From NCBI GenBank assembly GCA_900470155.1, contig UBZT01000004.1, positions 124,001 through 188,000 of the forward strand: 64,000 nt of DNA, read 5' to 3'. The DNA is from Hyphomicrobiales bacterium. Lineage in GTDB: Bacteria > Pseudomonadota > Alphaproteobacteria > Rhizobiales > Rhizobiaceae. The notes beneath the pieces were generated by a model that was not told the DNA's origin, did no database searches, and saw only the letters and a program-made list of their open reading frames with translations. This document shows, piece by piece, positions 9,323-19,091 of the stretch (position 1 is its first letter; each line of letters begins with the position of its first letter). The translations under genes were made by a program, and so were the position numbers.

Positions 9323-10759
9323 TCAGACGTTCAGGAGAAGGAATTCGCGTTCCCACGGGCTGATCACCTGCATGAAAGTCTCGAACTCGCCGCGCTTGAC
9401 GCCGGCATAGAGCCCGATGAACTCGGCGCTCAGGACTTCGGCCAGGGCATCGTCCGATTCCAGCTGCGACACGGCTTCCAGCAGGCCACGCGGCAGATCG
9501 ACCGAACCTTCGTTGGCGGTGCCTTCCGATGCGGCCGTCGGTTCGACTTCCTTGAGGATGCCGAGCAGACCGCAACCGAGCGAGGCGGCGAGCGCCAGAT
9601 AAGGATTGCAGTCGGAGCCGGGCAGGCGGTTTTCGATACGCCGGGCAGCGGCATCAGACACCGGAACGCGGAAGGCCGTGGTGCGGTTGTCATAACCCCA
9701 GGCATTGTTGACCGGTGCCGACATGTCGGGCGTCAGGCGGCGATAGGAATTCACATAAGGCGCCATCATCACCAGCGCCTTGGGCACGAAGCTCTGCATG
9801 CCGCCGATGAAGTGGAAGAATTCCTTCGACGGTGAGCCGTCGGGATTGGAAAAGACGTTCTTGCCGGTCTCGATATCGACCACCGACTGGTGGATATGCA
9901 TAGCCGATCCGGCCTGACCCTGCATCGGCTTGGCCATGAACGTCGCGTAAATACCATGTTTGAGGGCAGCTTCGCGGATCGTGCGCTTGAACAGGAAAAC
10001 CTGGTCGGCAAGCTCGATCGGATCGCCGTGGCGCAGATTGATTTCAAGCTGCGCCGGACCCTCTTCATGGATCAGCGTGTCGATCTCCAGTCCCTGCTTT
10101 TCCGAGAAGTGATAGATGTCGTCAATCAGTTCGTCGAATTCGTTGATGCCGGCGATCGAATAGCCCTGGCCGCTGACGATGGCGCGACCCGAACGGCCCT
10201 TCGGCGGATGCAGCGGATAGTCGGGGTCGTCATTGGTTGCGACGAGATAGAATTCGATTTCCGGCGCAACGACCGGCTTCCAGCCGCGGTCCGCATACAT
10301 GCGCACCACATTTTTCAGCACGTTACGCGGCGTATAGGGCACGTCCTCGCCGGTCGAGCCGACGATGTCGCAGATCACCTGCGCGGTTGGATCGGTCTCC
10401 CATGGAACGACGGAAAGCGTCGAAAGATCGGGCACCAGCTTCAGGTCGCTGTCGCGCGGCTCGTAGCGGAAATTGCCGGTCTCCTCCGGATATTCGCCGG
10501 AAATCGTATGGCGATAGAGCGCCGACGGCAGCGCCAGCGACGTGTTCGACGTGAATTTCGACGACGGCATCATCTTGCCGCGCGGCACGCCGGCAAGGTC
10601 GGGCGTGATGCATTCGATATCCTCGATGCCGCGAGCACGCAGCCAGCCGGCCGCTTCCTTCCAGGTGCTCACGCCACGCATCGATCTGGGGTCCGGGGGG
10701 ATGCTCGCCTTTTTCTTTGCCGCGCCTTGGGGTCTCAGCATTGTCTTTTTAGGAGGCAT
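9323..10759 (-). CDS. Glutamine synthetase family protein (gamma-glutamylpolyamine synthetase-like)
   Basis: The 478-residue protein has a glutamine-synthetase beta-grasp and catalytic domain. Visible landmarks are EEGPAQLEINLRHGDP (metal-binding glutamates), MAKPMQGQAGSAMHIHQS (the metal-binding HxH-type strand) and NRLPGSDCNPYLALAASL. The GS adenylylation Tyr region of GlnA is not recognisable and the GS-specific N terminus is absent, so this is a PuuA/GlnA3-like amine ligase rather than nitrogen-assimilating GlnA. It is cotranscribed with the FAD oxidase that follows. A polyamine importer lies 12 kb away, which fits. The start at 10759 has only GGTGAG upstream; an internal Met start is possible. 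Confidence 0.88.
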   Translation of the reverse strand: MPPKKTMLRPQGAAKKKASIPPDPRSMRGVSTWKEAAGWLRARGIEDIECITPDLAGVPRGKMMPSSKFTSNTSLALPSALYRHTISGEYPEETGNFRYEPRDSDLKLVPDLSTLSVVPWETDPTAQVICDIVGSTGEDVPYTPRNVLKNVVRMYADRGWKPVVAPEIEFYLVATNDDPDYPLHPPKGRSGRAIVSGQGYSIAGINEFDELIDDIYHFSEKQGLEIDTLIHEEGPAQLEINLRHGDPIELADQVFLFKRTIREAALKHGIYATFMAKPMQGQAGSAMHIHQSVVDIETGKNVFSNPDGSPSKEFFHFIGGMQSFVPKALVMMAPYVNSYRRLTPDMSAPVNNAWGYDNRTTAFRVPVSDAAARRIENRLPGSDCNPYLALAASLGCGLLGILKEVEPTAASEGTANEGSVDLPRGLLEAVSQLESDDALAEVLSAEFIGLYAGVKRGEFETFMQVISPWEREFLLLNV

Positions 10760-10885
10760 GTCTCACCGGTTCGGGTTGTTTGATGGAGCCATCATAGCCA
10801 GACTTTGCCAATTGGCGAGGGGGGACCGTTGACTTTGACGGCCCGATCGAAAAGACAGGCGATGAACGCGGATCGGGAGCCAGGC

Positions 10886-12067
10886 ATGGCCAAGCAGTAT
10901 GACGTCGCCATCCTTGGCGCAGGCGCGGCCGGCATGATGGCGGCGATGACAGCCGGCAGGCGCTGCCGCTCGGTCGTGATCCTCGACCACGCCAAGGCGC
11001 CGGGCGAGAAGATCCGCATCTCCGGCGGCGGTCGGTGCAACTTCACCAATAGTCACGCAGGCCCGAAGAACTATCTCTCGGAAAACCCGCATTTCGCCAA
11101 GTCGGCGCTGGCCCGTTATACCCCGCAGGATTTCATCGCCTTGGTCGATCGCCACAAGATCGCCTGGCACGAAAAAACCCTCGGCCAGTTGTTTTGCGAC
11201 GACAGTGCCAAGGACATCATCCGCATGCTGCTGGAAGAGATGCGGGCCGCCCATGTCGACCTGAAGCTCTCGACCACGATCGACACGGTCGAACACGGCA
11301 TCGACGGCTTTCGCCTGCAGACATCCGAAGGCACGCTCACGGCCAGGTCGCTGATTGTCGCCTGCGGCGGCAAGTCGATCCCGAAAATGGGTGCCACCGG
11401 CTTTGCCTATCGCATCGCCGAGCAGTTCGGCCTGACCGTCACTGAGACAAGGCCGGCTTTGGTGCCGCTGACGCTGGAGCCGAACCTGCTCGCCGATCTG
11501 GCCGAACTCGCCGGCGTCGCCGTCGATGCCGAAGTCCGTCATGGCAAGACCGGCTTTCGCGAGGCCATGCTGTTTACCCATCGCGGTCTCTCGGGCCCCG
11601 CCATCCTGCAGATCTCCAGCTACTGGCGCGAAGGCGACGAGATCATCCTGTCGCTGGAGCCGGATGTGGCGGTGCTTGAAGGACTGAAAAAGGCCAAACG
11701 TGAAAACGGCCGCCAGGCGGTCCAGACCGTGCTTGCCCAGCACCTGCCCAAACGCTTGGCGCAATACATCGCAGACAGCCTCAAGCTCGACAGGCCGCTG
11801 GCCGACCAGACCGACAAGGCGCTGGCATCGGTCGAGCAGCATCTCCGGCGCTGGGTGATCAAGCCCGCGGGCTCGGAAGGTTATCGGACTGCGGAAGTGA
11901 CGCTCGGCGGCGTCGATACCCGCCATCTCGATAGCCGGACGATGATGGCCAAGACCGTACCCGGTCTCTATTTCATCGGCGAGTGTGTCGATGTGACCGG
12001 CTGGCTCGGCGGCTACAATTTCCAATGGGCCTGGGCGTCCGGATTTGCCGCTGGCGAAAGCCTCTGA
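10886..12067 (+). CDS. BaiN/HI0933-family NAD(P)/FAD-dependent flavoprotein
   Basis: The 393-residue flavoprotein belongs to the HI0933-like (YhiN/BaiN) family. It opens with a Rossmann fold (VAILGAGAAGMMAAMTAGRR), then has the family signature KIRISGGGRCNFTN near residue 48, the ACGGKSIPKMGATGFAY stretch in the middle, and ends with FIGECVDVTGWLGGYNFQWAWASG, which is diagnostic. The enzymes are implicated in hydride transfer but most members have no assigned substrate. In-frame ATGs lie upstream at 10805 and 10862; 10886 is preferred because GGGAG is 6 bases before it and the length then equals the family's. It is divergent from the glutamine-synthetase-like gene. Confidence 0.9.
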   Translation: MAKQYDVAILGAGAAGMMAAMTAGRRCRSVVILDHAKAPGEKIRISGGGRCNFTNSHAGPKNYLSENPHFAKSALARYTPQDFIALVDRHKIAWHEKTLGQLFCDDSAKDIIRMLLEEMRAAHVDLKLSTTIDTVEHGIDGFRLQTSEGTLTARSLIVACGGKSIPKMGATGFAYRIAEQFGLTVTETRPALVPLTLEPNLLADLAELAGVAVDAEVRHGKTGFREAMLFTHRGLSGPAILQISSYWREGDEIILSLEPDVAVLEGLKKAKRENGRQAVQTVLAQHLPKRLAQYIADSLKLDRPLADQTDKALASVEQHLRRWVIKPAGSEGYRTAEVTLGGVDTRHLDSRTMMAKTVPGLYFIGECVDVTGWLGGYNFQWAWASGFAAGESL

Positions 12068-12276
12068 CAGCACTTCAAGCGGCCGGTGGCCGCCACGCGG
12101 TCTTTTCCAACGGTCCGCGCAAGCTTCGCCTGATAATTCAGCACTTGTTAACATGCGTCCGCCATCCTGACCGAATGCCGGAGCGGTGCCCCTCAGGGAG
12201 CCGTGACATGAGGTCGGGCCGGCGAGCCTGAAGAGGCATGCTTCCTGACGAGTGGCCTACTATGAGGATAGCGCTG

Positions 12277-12420
12277 ATGAACAGACATGACCGCAAGCCC
12301 CGCGCCATTGCCATTGCCCGCACGCAAAATGCCGACCGCGACAGGCTGCTCCATATCGCCATTCTCAGCGCCTACGCAGCAAGCGCGCTCGCAGCTCTTG
12401 CCATTTGCCTGATCCACTGA
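12277..12420 (+). CDS. Possible small single-pass membrane protein (47 residues)
   Basis: A short reading frame with GAGG nine bases before its ATG. The first half is basic and hydrophilic (MNRHDRKPRAIAIARTQN); the C-terminal 20 residues are a hydrophobic helix (HIAILSAYAASALAALAIC). The composition fits a small inner-membrane protein with the N terminus inside. The frame stays open upstream to 12238 without a better start. No family is recognised. It stands alone between the BaiN-like gene and a chemoreceptor. Confidence 0.4.
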   Translation: MNRHDRKPRAIAIARTQNADRDRLLHIAILSAYAASALAALAICLIH

Positions 12421-12730
12421 TCACGTCCACAGCAAGATAAGGTTCGGCCCGGGTGCGATGGTCCTGCACGGGCGCCGGATCTCGACCGATTTTCCCCGAT
12501 ATCGAGACATGCAGTCCCTCAGGTGCATGCGCACGGCTGTGGCCTGAATAACATGCGCGCGGCTGCACCAGCGGCAGATCCTCACTTAACTTCGTCTTGA
12601 TACTTTTGTTGCACGCTCATTGTGGGAGACTTGCCGAAAAATCGCTGCGCGCTGGGATGTGCCGTGCCGCGATGGATTGCAGGCAGGGAGGAGTCGGCGC
12701 GCAAGCGTCGCAATTGCTGGAGGACACCAA
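12421..12730 (+). other. Intergenic region upstream of the chemoreceptor
   Basis: About 310 bases with no convincing coding frame. It must hold the promoter for the chemoreceptor. A GGAGG ribosome binding site lies at 12719-12723. No strong terminator or repeat is visible. Confidence 0.5.
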
Positions 12731-15262
12731 TTGATCGACCGAATTTTGTCGCGTTTTTCCATATCGACCAAGGTCATGGCCTTCGTCCTGCCATTTGTGC
12801 TGTCGATCACGGCCGTCGGGTTGATGGGCCTTTACGCCTCCGGCATGTTGCAGCAGCGCATGGAGATCTCCAACGGCACCATGCGGTCGCTCAATGGCTT
12901 CAGAAACGTCAACGCAACCATGGCCCGCTTCCTCAGCGAAACCTCGGAGGAAACGCGCGCCGCTGTCCTTGCCGAACTGTCGGCCCAGCAGGCTACGCTG
13001 CAGGTCAACGTCACGGAAATCGGTGCGGATGGTGTCGGCCGCAATTTTCTCGACGAAGCGATTGCCGGTACCGGTGCGATCAACCAGAAGATCGACAGCT
13101 TGTGGCAACTGCATCAGGCCGAAGTTCAGCTCGCAACCGGCATCAACGAACATCTGAAAGGCCTGATGGCCCAGCAGATCCGCGTCTCCGACGAAGCGCA
13201 GAAATTGCAGCGCGCGGTGGTCTCGGGTGAAAACGATGCGAAGAGCGCGTTGCGCGAGGCCGATCGCCTGACCGCTGCCGCCAATTTCATGGCCACGCTC
13301 ACCAAGGATTATTTCTCCGCCGGCCTGCCGGAAGCGCAGTTCCCGGTTCTGCAGAAGGCGCTGCCCGAACTCGTCAAGACCCAGCGCAAGATCGCAACGG
13401 CATTGCCGCCGCAGCACAAGGACCTGGGCAAGACGTTGCAGGCAAGCATTGCCGAATTGAAGGAAAAGCTTGCCACGGGTGATACCAGCCTGGAGGCCGC
13501 TCGTGCCATCGGGCCGGTCATGGCGAAATTCCGTGGTTATGAAACCATTCTGCGCGCCAGTGCCGCGGAGAAGAATGCGCTCGCCGTCAGCCGCTTTGCT
13601 GCGGTCGAAACCAGCGCGGTGCAGGCCGCCGACGTCCTGTCGGGCAGCCGCATGCTGATTGCCGATGTCTATGACCTGCGCCTGATCACCGCCGCCTTCC
13701 TGATGGCCAAGGATGACAAGGCCCGCGATCCGCTGCTGCGCCAGATCAAGCTGGTGAGCGACAATCTCGCCGTGCTCGGCGGCAGCATTGCCGACAAAGC
13801 ATTTTACGAAAGCCTTGCCGCTGCCATCACCCCGCACCTGGCGGGCCTGACAACCGATAGCGAGACGCTGGTCAAATCCAGCGCCGACCGCATCGCAAGC
13901 TATGCCGAAGCCAGCAAGACCATGGATACGATCTGGGCGTCGCTGACTGCCTTTGCCGATCTGCAGAAGGATGTGGCCGGCACGGAAAGCCAGGAAGCCA
14001 ACCGCCTGTCGATCTCGACCATGGTGGCCGGCGTCGTTGTCGCCATATTCGGCGGCGTCGCACTGGTGCTGACACTGCAGCGACCGATCGCGCGCATCAC
14101 GGCAACCATGCAGCGCCTTGCGGAAGGCGACCTGGAAGCCGGCATAATCGGCGACAAGCGCGGCGACGAAATTGGCGCGATGGCGCGTGCCTTGGGTGTG
14201 TTCAAGTCCAACGCCCATACCAAGATCGAGATGGAGACGGAGCGCCAACTGGAGCAACAGCAGGCCGAAGCCGAGCGCCGCCGCAACGATGCCGACAAGC
14301 AGGCGCTGGATGCCGAGATCGATCATGCCGTGGCCAAGCTTGCCCAGGCGCTGGAACGCCTCGCCAATGGCGACATTTCCTTCGAGATCGAGGACCGGTT
14401 CCACGGCCGTCTCGAAACGCTGCGCACCGATTTTAATCTGTCGCTTGCCCGCCTGCGCGACACCATGCGCCAGATCGCCGGCAATGTGGACATGATCCAG
14501 AACAACGGACGGCAGATGGCGCAATCCGCTGTCGATCTTGCCCGCCGCACCGAACAGCAGGCGGCCTCGCTTGAGGAGACGGCGGCCGCCGTCGATGAGA
14601 TTACCGTTGCCGTCAGGTCTGCCTCAGAGCGTGCCGAGCGCGTCAATGGCGTGGTGCGCGATGCCAAGAAGAATGCCGATGAATCCGCCGTGGTTGTCGG
14701 CAGCGCGATTTCGGCCATGGGCCGGATCGAGGAAGCTTCGGGCCAGATCTCCAGCATCATAGGCGTGATCGACGAAATCGCCTTCCAGACAAACCTTCTG
14801 GCGCTGAATGCCGGCGTCGAAGCCGCCCGTGCTGGCGAAGCCGGCAAGGGCTTTGCCGTCGTCGCCCAGGAAGTGCGTGAACTTGCCCAGCGTTCGGCCG
14901 GTGCCGCCAAGGAGATCAAGGGTCTGATCAATCGTTCGGCACAGGAAGTCGCAAGCGGTGCCACCCATGTGCAGCAGACCGGTGAGGTTCTGTCGCGCAT
15001 CGGCAGCCAGATTTCCGCCATCAGCGAACATGTCGAAAAGATCGCTGAAACCAGCCGCGAACAGTCCGGCGCCCTGCAGGAGGTCAATGGTGCGGTATCG
15101 CGCATGGACCAGATGACCCAGCAGAATGCTGCCATGGTTGAGGAAGCGACGGCCGCAACGCAGGACCTGTCGGGTCAGACCGACGCGCTGCGCGATCTGC
15201 TGCAGCAATTCCGCATCGAGGCAGAGCGCGGCGCTCGCGCCGTGGCCGCAAGGGCGGCCTGA
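12731..15262 (+). CDS. Transmembrane methyl-accepting chemotaxis protein
   Basis: The 843-residue protein starts at a TTG (12731) with GGAGG seven bases upstream; no ATG fits. The layout is a membrane helix near residues 14-36 ([21 protein letters not shown]), a long helical periplasmic sensor domain of about 380 residues, a second membrane helix near 427-450 ([20 protein letters not shown]), a HAMP domain, a second HAMP-like segment ([20 protein letters not shown]), then the signalling coiled coil with tip [20 protein letters not shown]. Unlike the double-PAS receptor in this window it ends in Ala-rich sequence without a WxxF pentapeptide, so it likely depends on other receptors for methylation. 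The ligand is unknown. Confidence 0.93.
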   Translation: MIDRILSRFSISTKVMAFVLPFVLSITAVGLMGLYASGMLQQRMEISNGTMRSLNGFRNVNATMARFLSETSEETRAAVLAELSAQQATLQVNVTEIGADGVGRNFLDEAIAGTGAINQKIDSLWQLHQAEVQLATGINEHLKGLMAQQIRVSDEAQKLQRAVVSGENDAKSALREADRLTAAANFMATLTKDYFSAGLPEAQFPVLQKALPELVKTQRKIATALPPQHKDLGKTLQASIAELKEKLATGDTSLEAARAIGPVMAKFRGYETILRASAAEKNALAVSRFAAVETSAVQAADVLSGSRMLIADVYDLRLITAAFLMAKDDKARDPLLRQIKLVSDNLAVLGGSIADKAFYESLAAAITPHLAGLTTDSETLVKSSADRIASYAEASKTMDTIWASLTAFADLQKDVAGTESQEANRLSISTMVAGVVVAIFGGVALVLTLQRPIARITATMQRLAEGDLEAGIIGDKRGDEIGAMARALGVFKSNAHTKIEMETERQLEQQQAEAERRRNDADKQALDAEIDHAVAKLAQALERLANGDISFEIEDRFHGRLETLRTDFNLSLARLRDTMRQIAGNVDMIQNNGRQMAQSAVDLARRTEQQAASLEETAAAVDEITVAVRSASERAERVNGVVRDAKKNADESAVVVGSAISAMGRIEEASGQISSIIGVIDEIAFQTNLLALNAGVEAARAGEAGKGFAVVAQEVRELAQRSAGAAKEIKGLINRSAQEVASGATHVQQTGEVLSRIGSQISAISEHVEKIAETSREQSGALQEVNGAVSRMDQMTQQNAAMVEEATAATQDLSGQTDALRDLLQQFRIEAERGARAVAARAA

Positions 15263-15413
15263 TGCACTAGGCAGGATGTCTATGCCTGCAGAGCCGTTCT
15301 TCGTCGGGGAGAACCAGCTGCAGGCGGTAACCGGCATGGCGCAATGAGCGTCATGCTCGCATTCATCGCTAATGCAAGCAGGGGACGATCGCCAGGTTAG
15401 CAAAAACTAAAAG

Positions 15414-15441
15414 TTGACAATACCGGTACGCTTGCCTATAT
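15414..15441 (+). promoter_or_regulatory. Candidate housekeeping promoter and long leader of the cold-shock gene
   Basis: TTGACA (15414-15419) is followed after 16 bases by CTATAT (15436-15441), a good match to the rhizobial housekeeping consensus. It leaves a 5' leader of about 140 bases before the cold-shock gene at 15590. Long leaders are usual for cold-shock mRNAs, where they act as temperature-dependent structures. The rest of the 15263-15589 gap shows no gene. Confidence 0.6.
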
Positions 15442-15589
15442 CGGGCTTGTCGATATTTTGCTTGCTGAGCTTTGGTTACCGCGCTTTTTTCAATCGCGCC
15501 CTGAACGAACCTTCATTTCAAAATTCGCTACCACCATCCGCAGCGCTTCGGCACTGTGGTTACTCAATACTGCTATGAAAGGGTTCATC

Positions 15590-15799
15590 ATGATCACCGG
15601 CACAGTAAAATGGTTTAATTCCACCAAGGGCTTCGGCTTCATCCAGCCTGACAACGGCGACGCTGACGCGTTCGTTCACATCTCTGCCGTCGAGCGCGCC
15701 GGAATGCGCGAAATCGTCGAAGGCCAGAAGATCGGCTTCGACCTCGAGCGCGACAAGAAGTCGGGCAAGATGTCTGCTTGCAACCTGCAGGCTGTATAA
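15590..15799 (+). CDS. cspA: Cold-shock domain protein
   Basis: The 69-residue protein is a single cold-shock OB-fold. Both RNA-binding motifs are intact: KGFGFI (RNP1) and DAFVHIS (RNP2-like). It begins with the family's TGTVKWFN. Such proteins bind single-stranded RNA and melt structures, in cold and often in stationary phase. AAAGGG lies six bases before the ATG at 15590; an in-frame ATG at 15575 is less well placed. The region 5' of it carries a promoter and a long leader. The symbol is generic for the family; rhizobia have several paralogues. Confidence 0.95.
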   Translation: MITGTVKWFNSTKGFGFIQPDNGDADAFVHISAVERAGMREIVEGQKIGFDLERDKKSGKMSACNLQAV

Positions 15800-15863
15800 T
15801 CGGAAACTGCTTTCCTTTGACCGCGGATGTACCGGCACTGTCGAAAGCAAGTTTACCCAGGGA

Positions 15864-15891
15864 GGTCAGGCTGATTGCCTGGCCTTTTTTT
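15864..15891 (+). terminator. Rho-independent terminator after cspA
   Basis: An 8-bp stem, GGTCAGGC with GCCTGGCC including one G-U pair, around a TGATT loop (15864-15884), followed by seven T residues. Confidence 0.85.
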
Positions 15892-15969
15892 GTTGCAATC
15901 CATCGGATCGCCGTTAGGCCTATCTTGATTGCTGGCTGGCAAGACCGTGCCAAAACATCGGGATGAGCC

Positions 15970-17004
15970 ATGAATGATGTGAAGACTGTGACTGGTTCGA
16001 ACAATCCATCATCGCTGGAGCCGCTGGGCTGGTCTGATTTTTTCAGCACGCAGGTGACGCCGGACGAAATGGACCTAGCGCCCAGGCGCATTTCGTCCGT
16101 TCACCGTGCGCGCCTCGAGGCGATCGATGCCCGTGGCCCGGTGGCGCTCGAGATCGGCTCGAACGTCAACACGGCAGACTTTGCCGTCGGCGATTGGGTT
16201 CTCGCCGATCCCTTCACGCAGATGCTGGTCCGCCGGCTTGACCGCAAGACGGTCCTGCAGCGGCGCACCGAACTGAAGCATGGCCAGCAGCTAGCCGCAG
16301 CCAATGTCGATACGCTGTTCATTGCCACGTCTTGCAACGCCGATTTCAATCCGGCGCGGCTGGAGCGCTATCTGATCATGGCGCATCAGGCTGGAGCGAC
16401 GCCGGTGATCGTGCTGACCAAGGCCGACACCGTCGCCGACGCCGACACCTATGCGCAGCAGGCAAGGGCCTTGCAGCGCGATCTGTCGGTCGTTGTCCTC
16501 AACGCGAAGTCGGCAGATGCGATTGCAGCGTTGAAACCCTGGTGCGGCGCTGGCCAGACGGTTGCGCTGGTCGGCTCGTCCGGCGTCGGCAAGTCGACGC
16601 TGGTCAATACGCTTGCCGGATCCGAAAGCCTGCAGAAGACCGGCGACATCCGAGAATATGATGCGCAGGGTCGCCACACCACGACGGCCCGCTCGCTGCA
16701 CGCGATTGCCGGCGGTGGCTGGGTGGTTGATACGCCGGGCATCCGCACGCTTTATGTCAGCGACATCGCCGACGGCATCGAAGCCCTGTTCAGCGATATT
16801 ACCGATCTCGCCGAGCAGTGCCGCTTTCGCGATTGCACCCATGTGCATGAGCCGGGCTGTGCGGTCCAGGCCGCGGTCAAGACGGGCACCCTCGATGCCG
16901 ATCGTGTGGAACGTTGGCGTGGTCTGCTGGAGGAAAGCCGCAGCCGCACGCCGATCACATCGGGACCGCGCGGCAACAAGACCGTGCGCAAGAAAAAATA
17001 CTGA
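15970..17004 (+). CDS. rsgA: Ribosome small-subunit-dependent GTPase A
   Basis: The 344-residue protein is a circularly permuted GTPase that helps mature the 30S subunit. Motifs appear in the permuted order: LTKADT (G4) near residue 150, SAKSADAIAAL-like G5, then VALVGSSGVGKSTLVNTL (G1) near 198, and DTPGIRTL (G3) near 255. The C-terminal zinc knuckle is CRFRDCTHVHEPGC, and the N-terminal OB-fold is present. All RsgA/YjeQ elements are intact. GGGATGAG precedes the ATG. It ends in a basic tail. Confidence 0.96.
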   Translation: MNDVKTVTGSNNPSSLEPLGWSDFFSTQVTPDEMDLAPRRISSVHRARLEAIDARGPVALEIGSNVNTADFAVGDWVLADPFTQMLVRRLDRKTVLQRRTELKHGQQLAAANVDTLFIATSCNADFNPARLERYLIMAHQAGATPVIVLTKADTVADADTYAQQARALQRDLSVVVLNAKSADAIAALKPWCGAGQTVALVGSSGVGKSTLVNTLAGSESLQKTGDIREYDAQGRHTTTARSLHAIAGGGWVVDTPGIRTLYVSDIADGIEALFSDITDLAEQCRFRDCTHVHEPGCAVQAAVKTGTLDADRVERWRGLLEESRSRTPITSGPRGNKTVRKKKY

Positions 17005-17252
17005 CCACCCTCTTTGCATGCTGCCTTTGTTTGCAGGGCAGCATGGCGGATGGCACGGACAGACAGGCATGCCGATGCGCCAGTCCGGAGCTCATCCTTG
17101 TAAAGACGCAGCCTCTTCCCACATAGAGAACACGTCGAGGCGGCCGCCTGCGAAAAGATCGCGGGCAGACTAGGCCGACCCAATCCTTACCATCCAACAC
17201 GAATTCCACAGGTTTCGGCGCCCCGCCGGATCCCGCACGAACGGAGACTTTC

Positions 17253-17411
17253 ATGTCCGATAAAAACACAAGCGCTGAAGCAAAGCCCTATGAGCCGATC
17301 GCTTTTGCCAAGAAGCATCGTATCTCGGTCGAGGATGCCAAGGCGATCATCGAAAAACACGGCGCCGATCGCAAGTCGGCCGACAAGGAAGGTCGACGCG
17401 TCAGCGTCTGA
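17253..17411 (+). CDS. Small conserved-looking hypothetical protein (52 residues)
   Basis: A short gene with GGAG seven bases before the ATG at 17253. The protein is hydrophilic and charged, with a central helical segment FAKKHRISVEDAKAIIEKHG that looks like a small helix-turn-helix or ankyrin-free two-helix fold, then a basic tail. The pattern (KKH-I-S-xx-A-xx-I-I-xxxG) resembles short DUF3606-type proteins common in rhizobia, though I cannot confirm family membership. Codon use matches the neighbours. It follows rsgA by 248 bases and has its own ribosome binding site. Confidence 0.65.
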   Translation: MSDKNTSAEAKPYEPIAFAKKHRISVEDAKAIIEKHGADRKSADKEGRRVSV

Positions 17412-17501
17412 CCCGAGTAACCATCTCCGCGCCAGCCTTGCCGGCGCGGAGACGATCCAGACTATAAAGCAGGCGGTTGACGGCCAATGATACCGATCGC
17501 C

Positions 17502-17714
17502 TCACTCGGCCGGTTGCCCGTCACGGCACCACTCCCGCTCCGCTTTCGCTTTCGCGACCGCCTGTTTCCGCCGTTTGGCGCTCCAGGCTTTGCTCAGTCG
17601 CGTCCACCAGCTTTCCCGGTAAGCCTGATAAAACGCCTCTTCTTCGACGCGGGGATTCTGCGTATTGCGCTCTCTAAGGGCCTCGACAGCCATCGCTGCA
17701 TAGATCTCGACCAT
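17502..17714 (-). CDS. Small hypothetical protein, charged, Trp-rich middle
   Basis: The 70-residue protein has an excellent ribosome binding site (GAGAGGAGATCCGTC) before the ATG at 17714. It is strongly helical: an N-terminal half with EIYAAMAVEALRERN, a central YRESWWTRLSKAWSAKRRKQ and a basic C terminus. No membrane helix or signal peptide is present. It is divergent from a LysR regulator 89 bases away, so it may be that regulator's target. Family not recognised. Confidence 0.6.
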   Translation of the reverse strand: MVEIYAAMAVEALRERNTQNPRVEEEAFYQAYRESWWTRLSKAWSAKRRKQAVAKAKAEREWCRDGQPAE

Positions 17715-17803
17715 GACGGATCTCCTCTCGTTCAATCCATCACCCCATCTATTCGACAAATTTAGCTCCATAAACACGGGAGAATGCGCTATATGTTTCA
17801 TCC

Positions 17804-18676
17804 ATGAAAAACATAGCATGGGATTCCTATCAGCTCTTTCTGCAAGTCGCCCGGCTGGGTGGCCTGACCGGGGCGGCGTCCGCCAGTGGATTGAGCCCCG
17901 CCACCATCGGTCGTCGCATGCTGGTGCTGGAGGAGGATCTGGGGCGGCCGCTGTTTCACCGCAGCCAGACCGGCTACACGCTGACCGGCGACGGCAAGGT
18001 CCTGCTCGATCATCTGGGTGAGCTGGAATCCGCCTCGCGCAAGGTCGATATCTGGCGACGCGGGGCAGCGTCCGATGCCCTGGTGCGGATTGCGGTCGGC
18101 ACCTGGATCGGCTGGCTGCTGGCGGAAAACTTCCCGGCCATTCGCCACGAGCGCGATGCCTTTCGCGTCGATCTTTTCATCGGTGAACAGCGTGCAAGTC
18201 TCGCCCACCGGGAAAGCGACATCGGCATGCGCGCTTTCGAACCGGATGAGCTCAACCTCGCCACGTCCCTGGTCGGGGAGGTCGCCTATGCGCCTTTCCG
18301 GGCCCGCAACACGGGCGATGCCGGGTCGGAGCGCTGGTTGGCCGTCGATCGGGAAAACGCCATTTCCGCCTATCTGCGCTGGCCGCATGAACAGGTGGCG
18401 GACCGGATCGTTGCCACCGTCAACCGGCCGCGCTCGCTGCGGGATCTGGCGCTTGCGGGTGCGGGCATTGCGGTGCTGCCCTGTTTTGTCGGTGATCTGG
18501 AGCCAAGGCTGCAAAGGGCGGGCGGGGAGATCGTCGACCTGCGTCACCGCCAGTGGATCGTGATGAACAATGACGACCGCCATCGCCCGGAGATCCGCAC
18601 GGTGGTCGACCGCATGACAAAACTGCTGCGCGCGCATTCCGGCCTGTTTGCCGGCCATCGCGCCAACCGCGCGTGA
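17804..18676 (+). CDS. LysR-family transcriptional regulator
   Basis: The 290-residue protein has an N-terminal winged helix-turn-helix (residues about 6-62, LFLQVARLGGLTGAASASGLSPATIGRRM and the LGRPLFHRSQTGYTLTGDG wing) and a substrate-binding domain after residue 90. The ligand domain is short and Arg-rich (EQRASLAHRESDIGMRAFEPDELNLA), as in the subgroup that lacks an obvious metabolic neighbour. The divergent 70-residue gene is the only nearby candidate target. The inducer cannot be inferred. Confidence 0.88.
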   Translation: MKNIAWDSYQLFLQVARLGGLTGAASASGLSPATIGRRMLVLEEDLGRPLFHRSQTGYTLTGDGKVLLDHLGELESASRKVDIWRRGAASDALVRIAVGTWIGWLLAENFPAIRHERDAFRVDLFIGEQRASLAHRESDIGMRAFEPDELNLATSLVGEVAYAPFRARNTGDAGSERWLAVDRENAISAYLRWPHEQVADRIVATVNRPRSLRDLALAGAGIAVLPCFVGDLEPRLQRAGGEIVDLRHRQWIVMNNDDRHRPEIRTVVDRMTKLLRAHSGLFAGHRANRA

Positions 18677-18695
18677 ACTGGTTCCGGCTCTGACG

Positions 18696-18749
18696 AAAAA
18701 GCCCGCACAACGACCGTCGCTCCTCCCCCGAGGCGATCCTTGTGCGGGC
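18696..18749 (-). terminator. Terminator for the small minus-strand gene, with long loop
   Basis: GCCCGCACAA (18701-18710) pairs perfectly with TTGTGCGGGC (18740-18749). Read on the minus strand the stem is followed by TTTTTCG. A smaller internal stem (TCGC with GCGA) can form in the loop. It lies 44 bases past the stop of the 81-residue gene and just past the LysR stop on the other strand. Confidence 0.65.
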
Positions 18750-18792
18750 AGCCGTTCCGGAGGTCAGGGCCGGACGGTAGACGGTGTTCGGA

Positions 18793-19038
18793 TCAGGCGG
18801 CGTGGGCGCCCTGGGTCACAATGACCGGGATCAACAGGTCGCCCCAGTTGCCGTCGCCGCCATGGTGGCGGGCGGAGCGGACCAGCTCGACGGACACGCC
18901 GGCATCGACGGCCTTCATGATCGAATGGTTCAGGCGGTGCAGGTCATTGGCCAGCATGCGGATCATCGCCTGCTGATCGGTGCTCATGGCCGATGACTGT
19001 TCTTCTGCGCGTTCTTTGACTCGGGTCTGCGGGGTCAT
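18793..19038 (-). CDS. Small conserved-looking protein downstream of aceA
   Basis: The 81-residue protein is soluble and mainly helical (DQQAMIRMLANDLHRLNHSIMKAVDAGVSVELVRSARHHGG), ending in a hydrophobic stretch LLIPVIVTQG. It follows isocitrate lyase on the same strand after a 185-base gap that holds a repeat element. AGGAGAAATACC precedes the ATG at 19038. A minus-strand terminator lies right after it. No family is recognised, but the pattern VRSARHHGGDGNWGDLLIPVI is unusual enough to be searchable. Confidence 0.7.
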   Translation of the reverse strand: MTPQTRVKERAEEQSSAMSTDQQAMIRMLANDLHRLNHSIMKAVDAGVSVELVRSARHHGGDGNWGDLLIPVIVTQGAHAA

Positions 19039-19091
19039 GGTATTTCTCCTCTTGTATTAGGGGTTGTTGAAATGTGGTCTTTCGGTAACGC

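Noticed and set aside
12620..12730. Chemoreceptor start at the GTG-like codon at 12620
   Set aside because: The N-terminal extension is not membrane-signal-like and has no ribosome binding site; TTG at 12731 has an ideal GGAGG.
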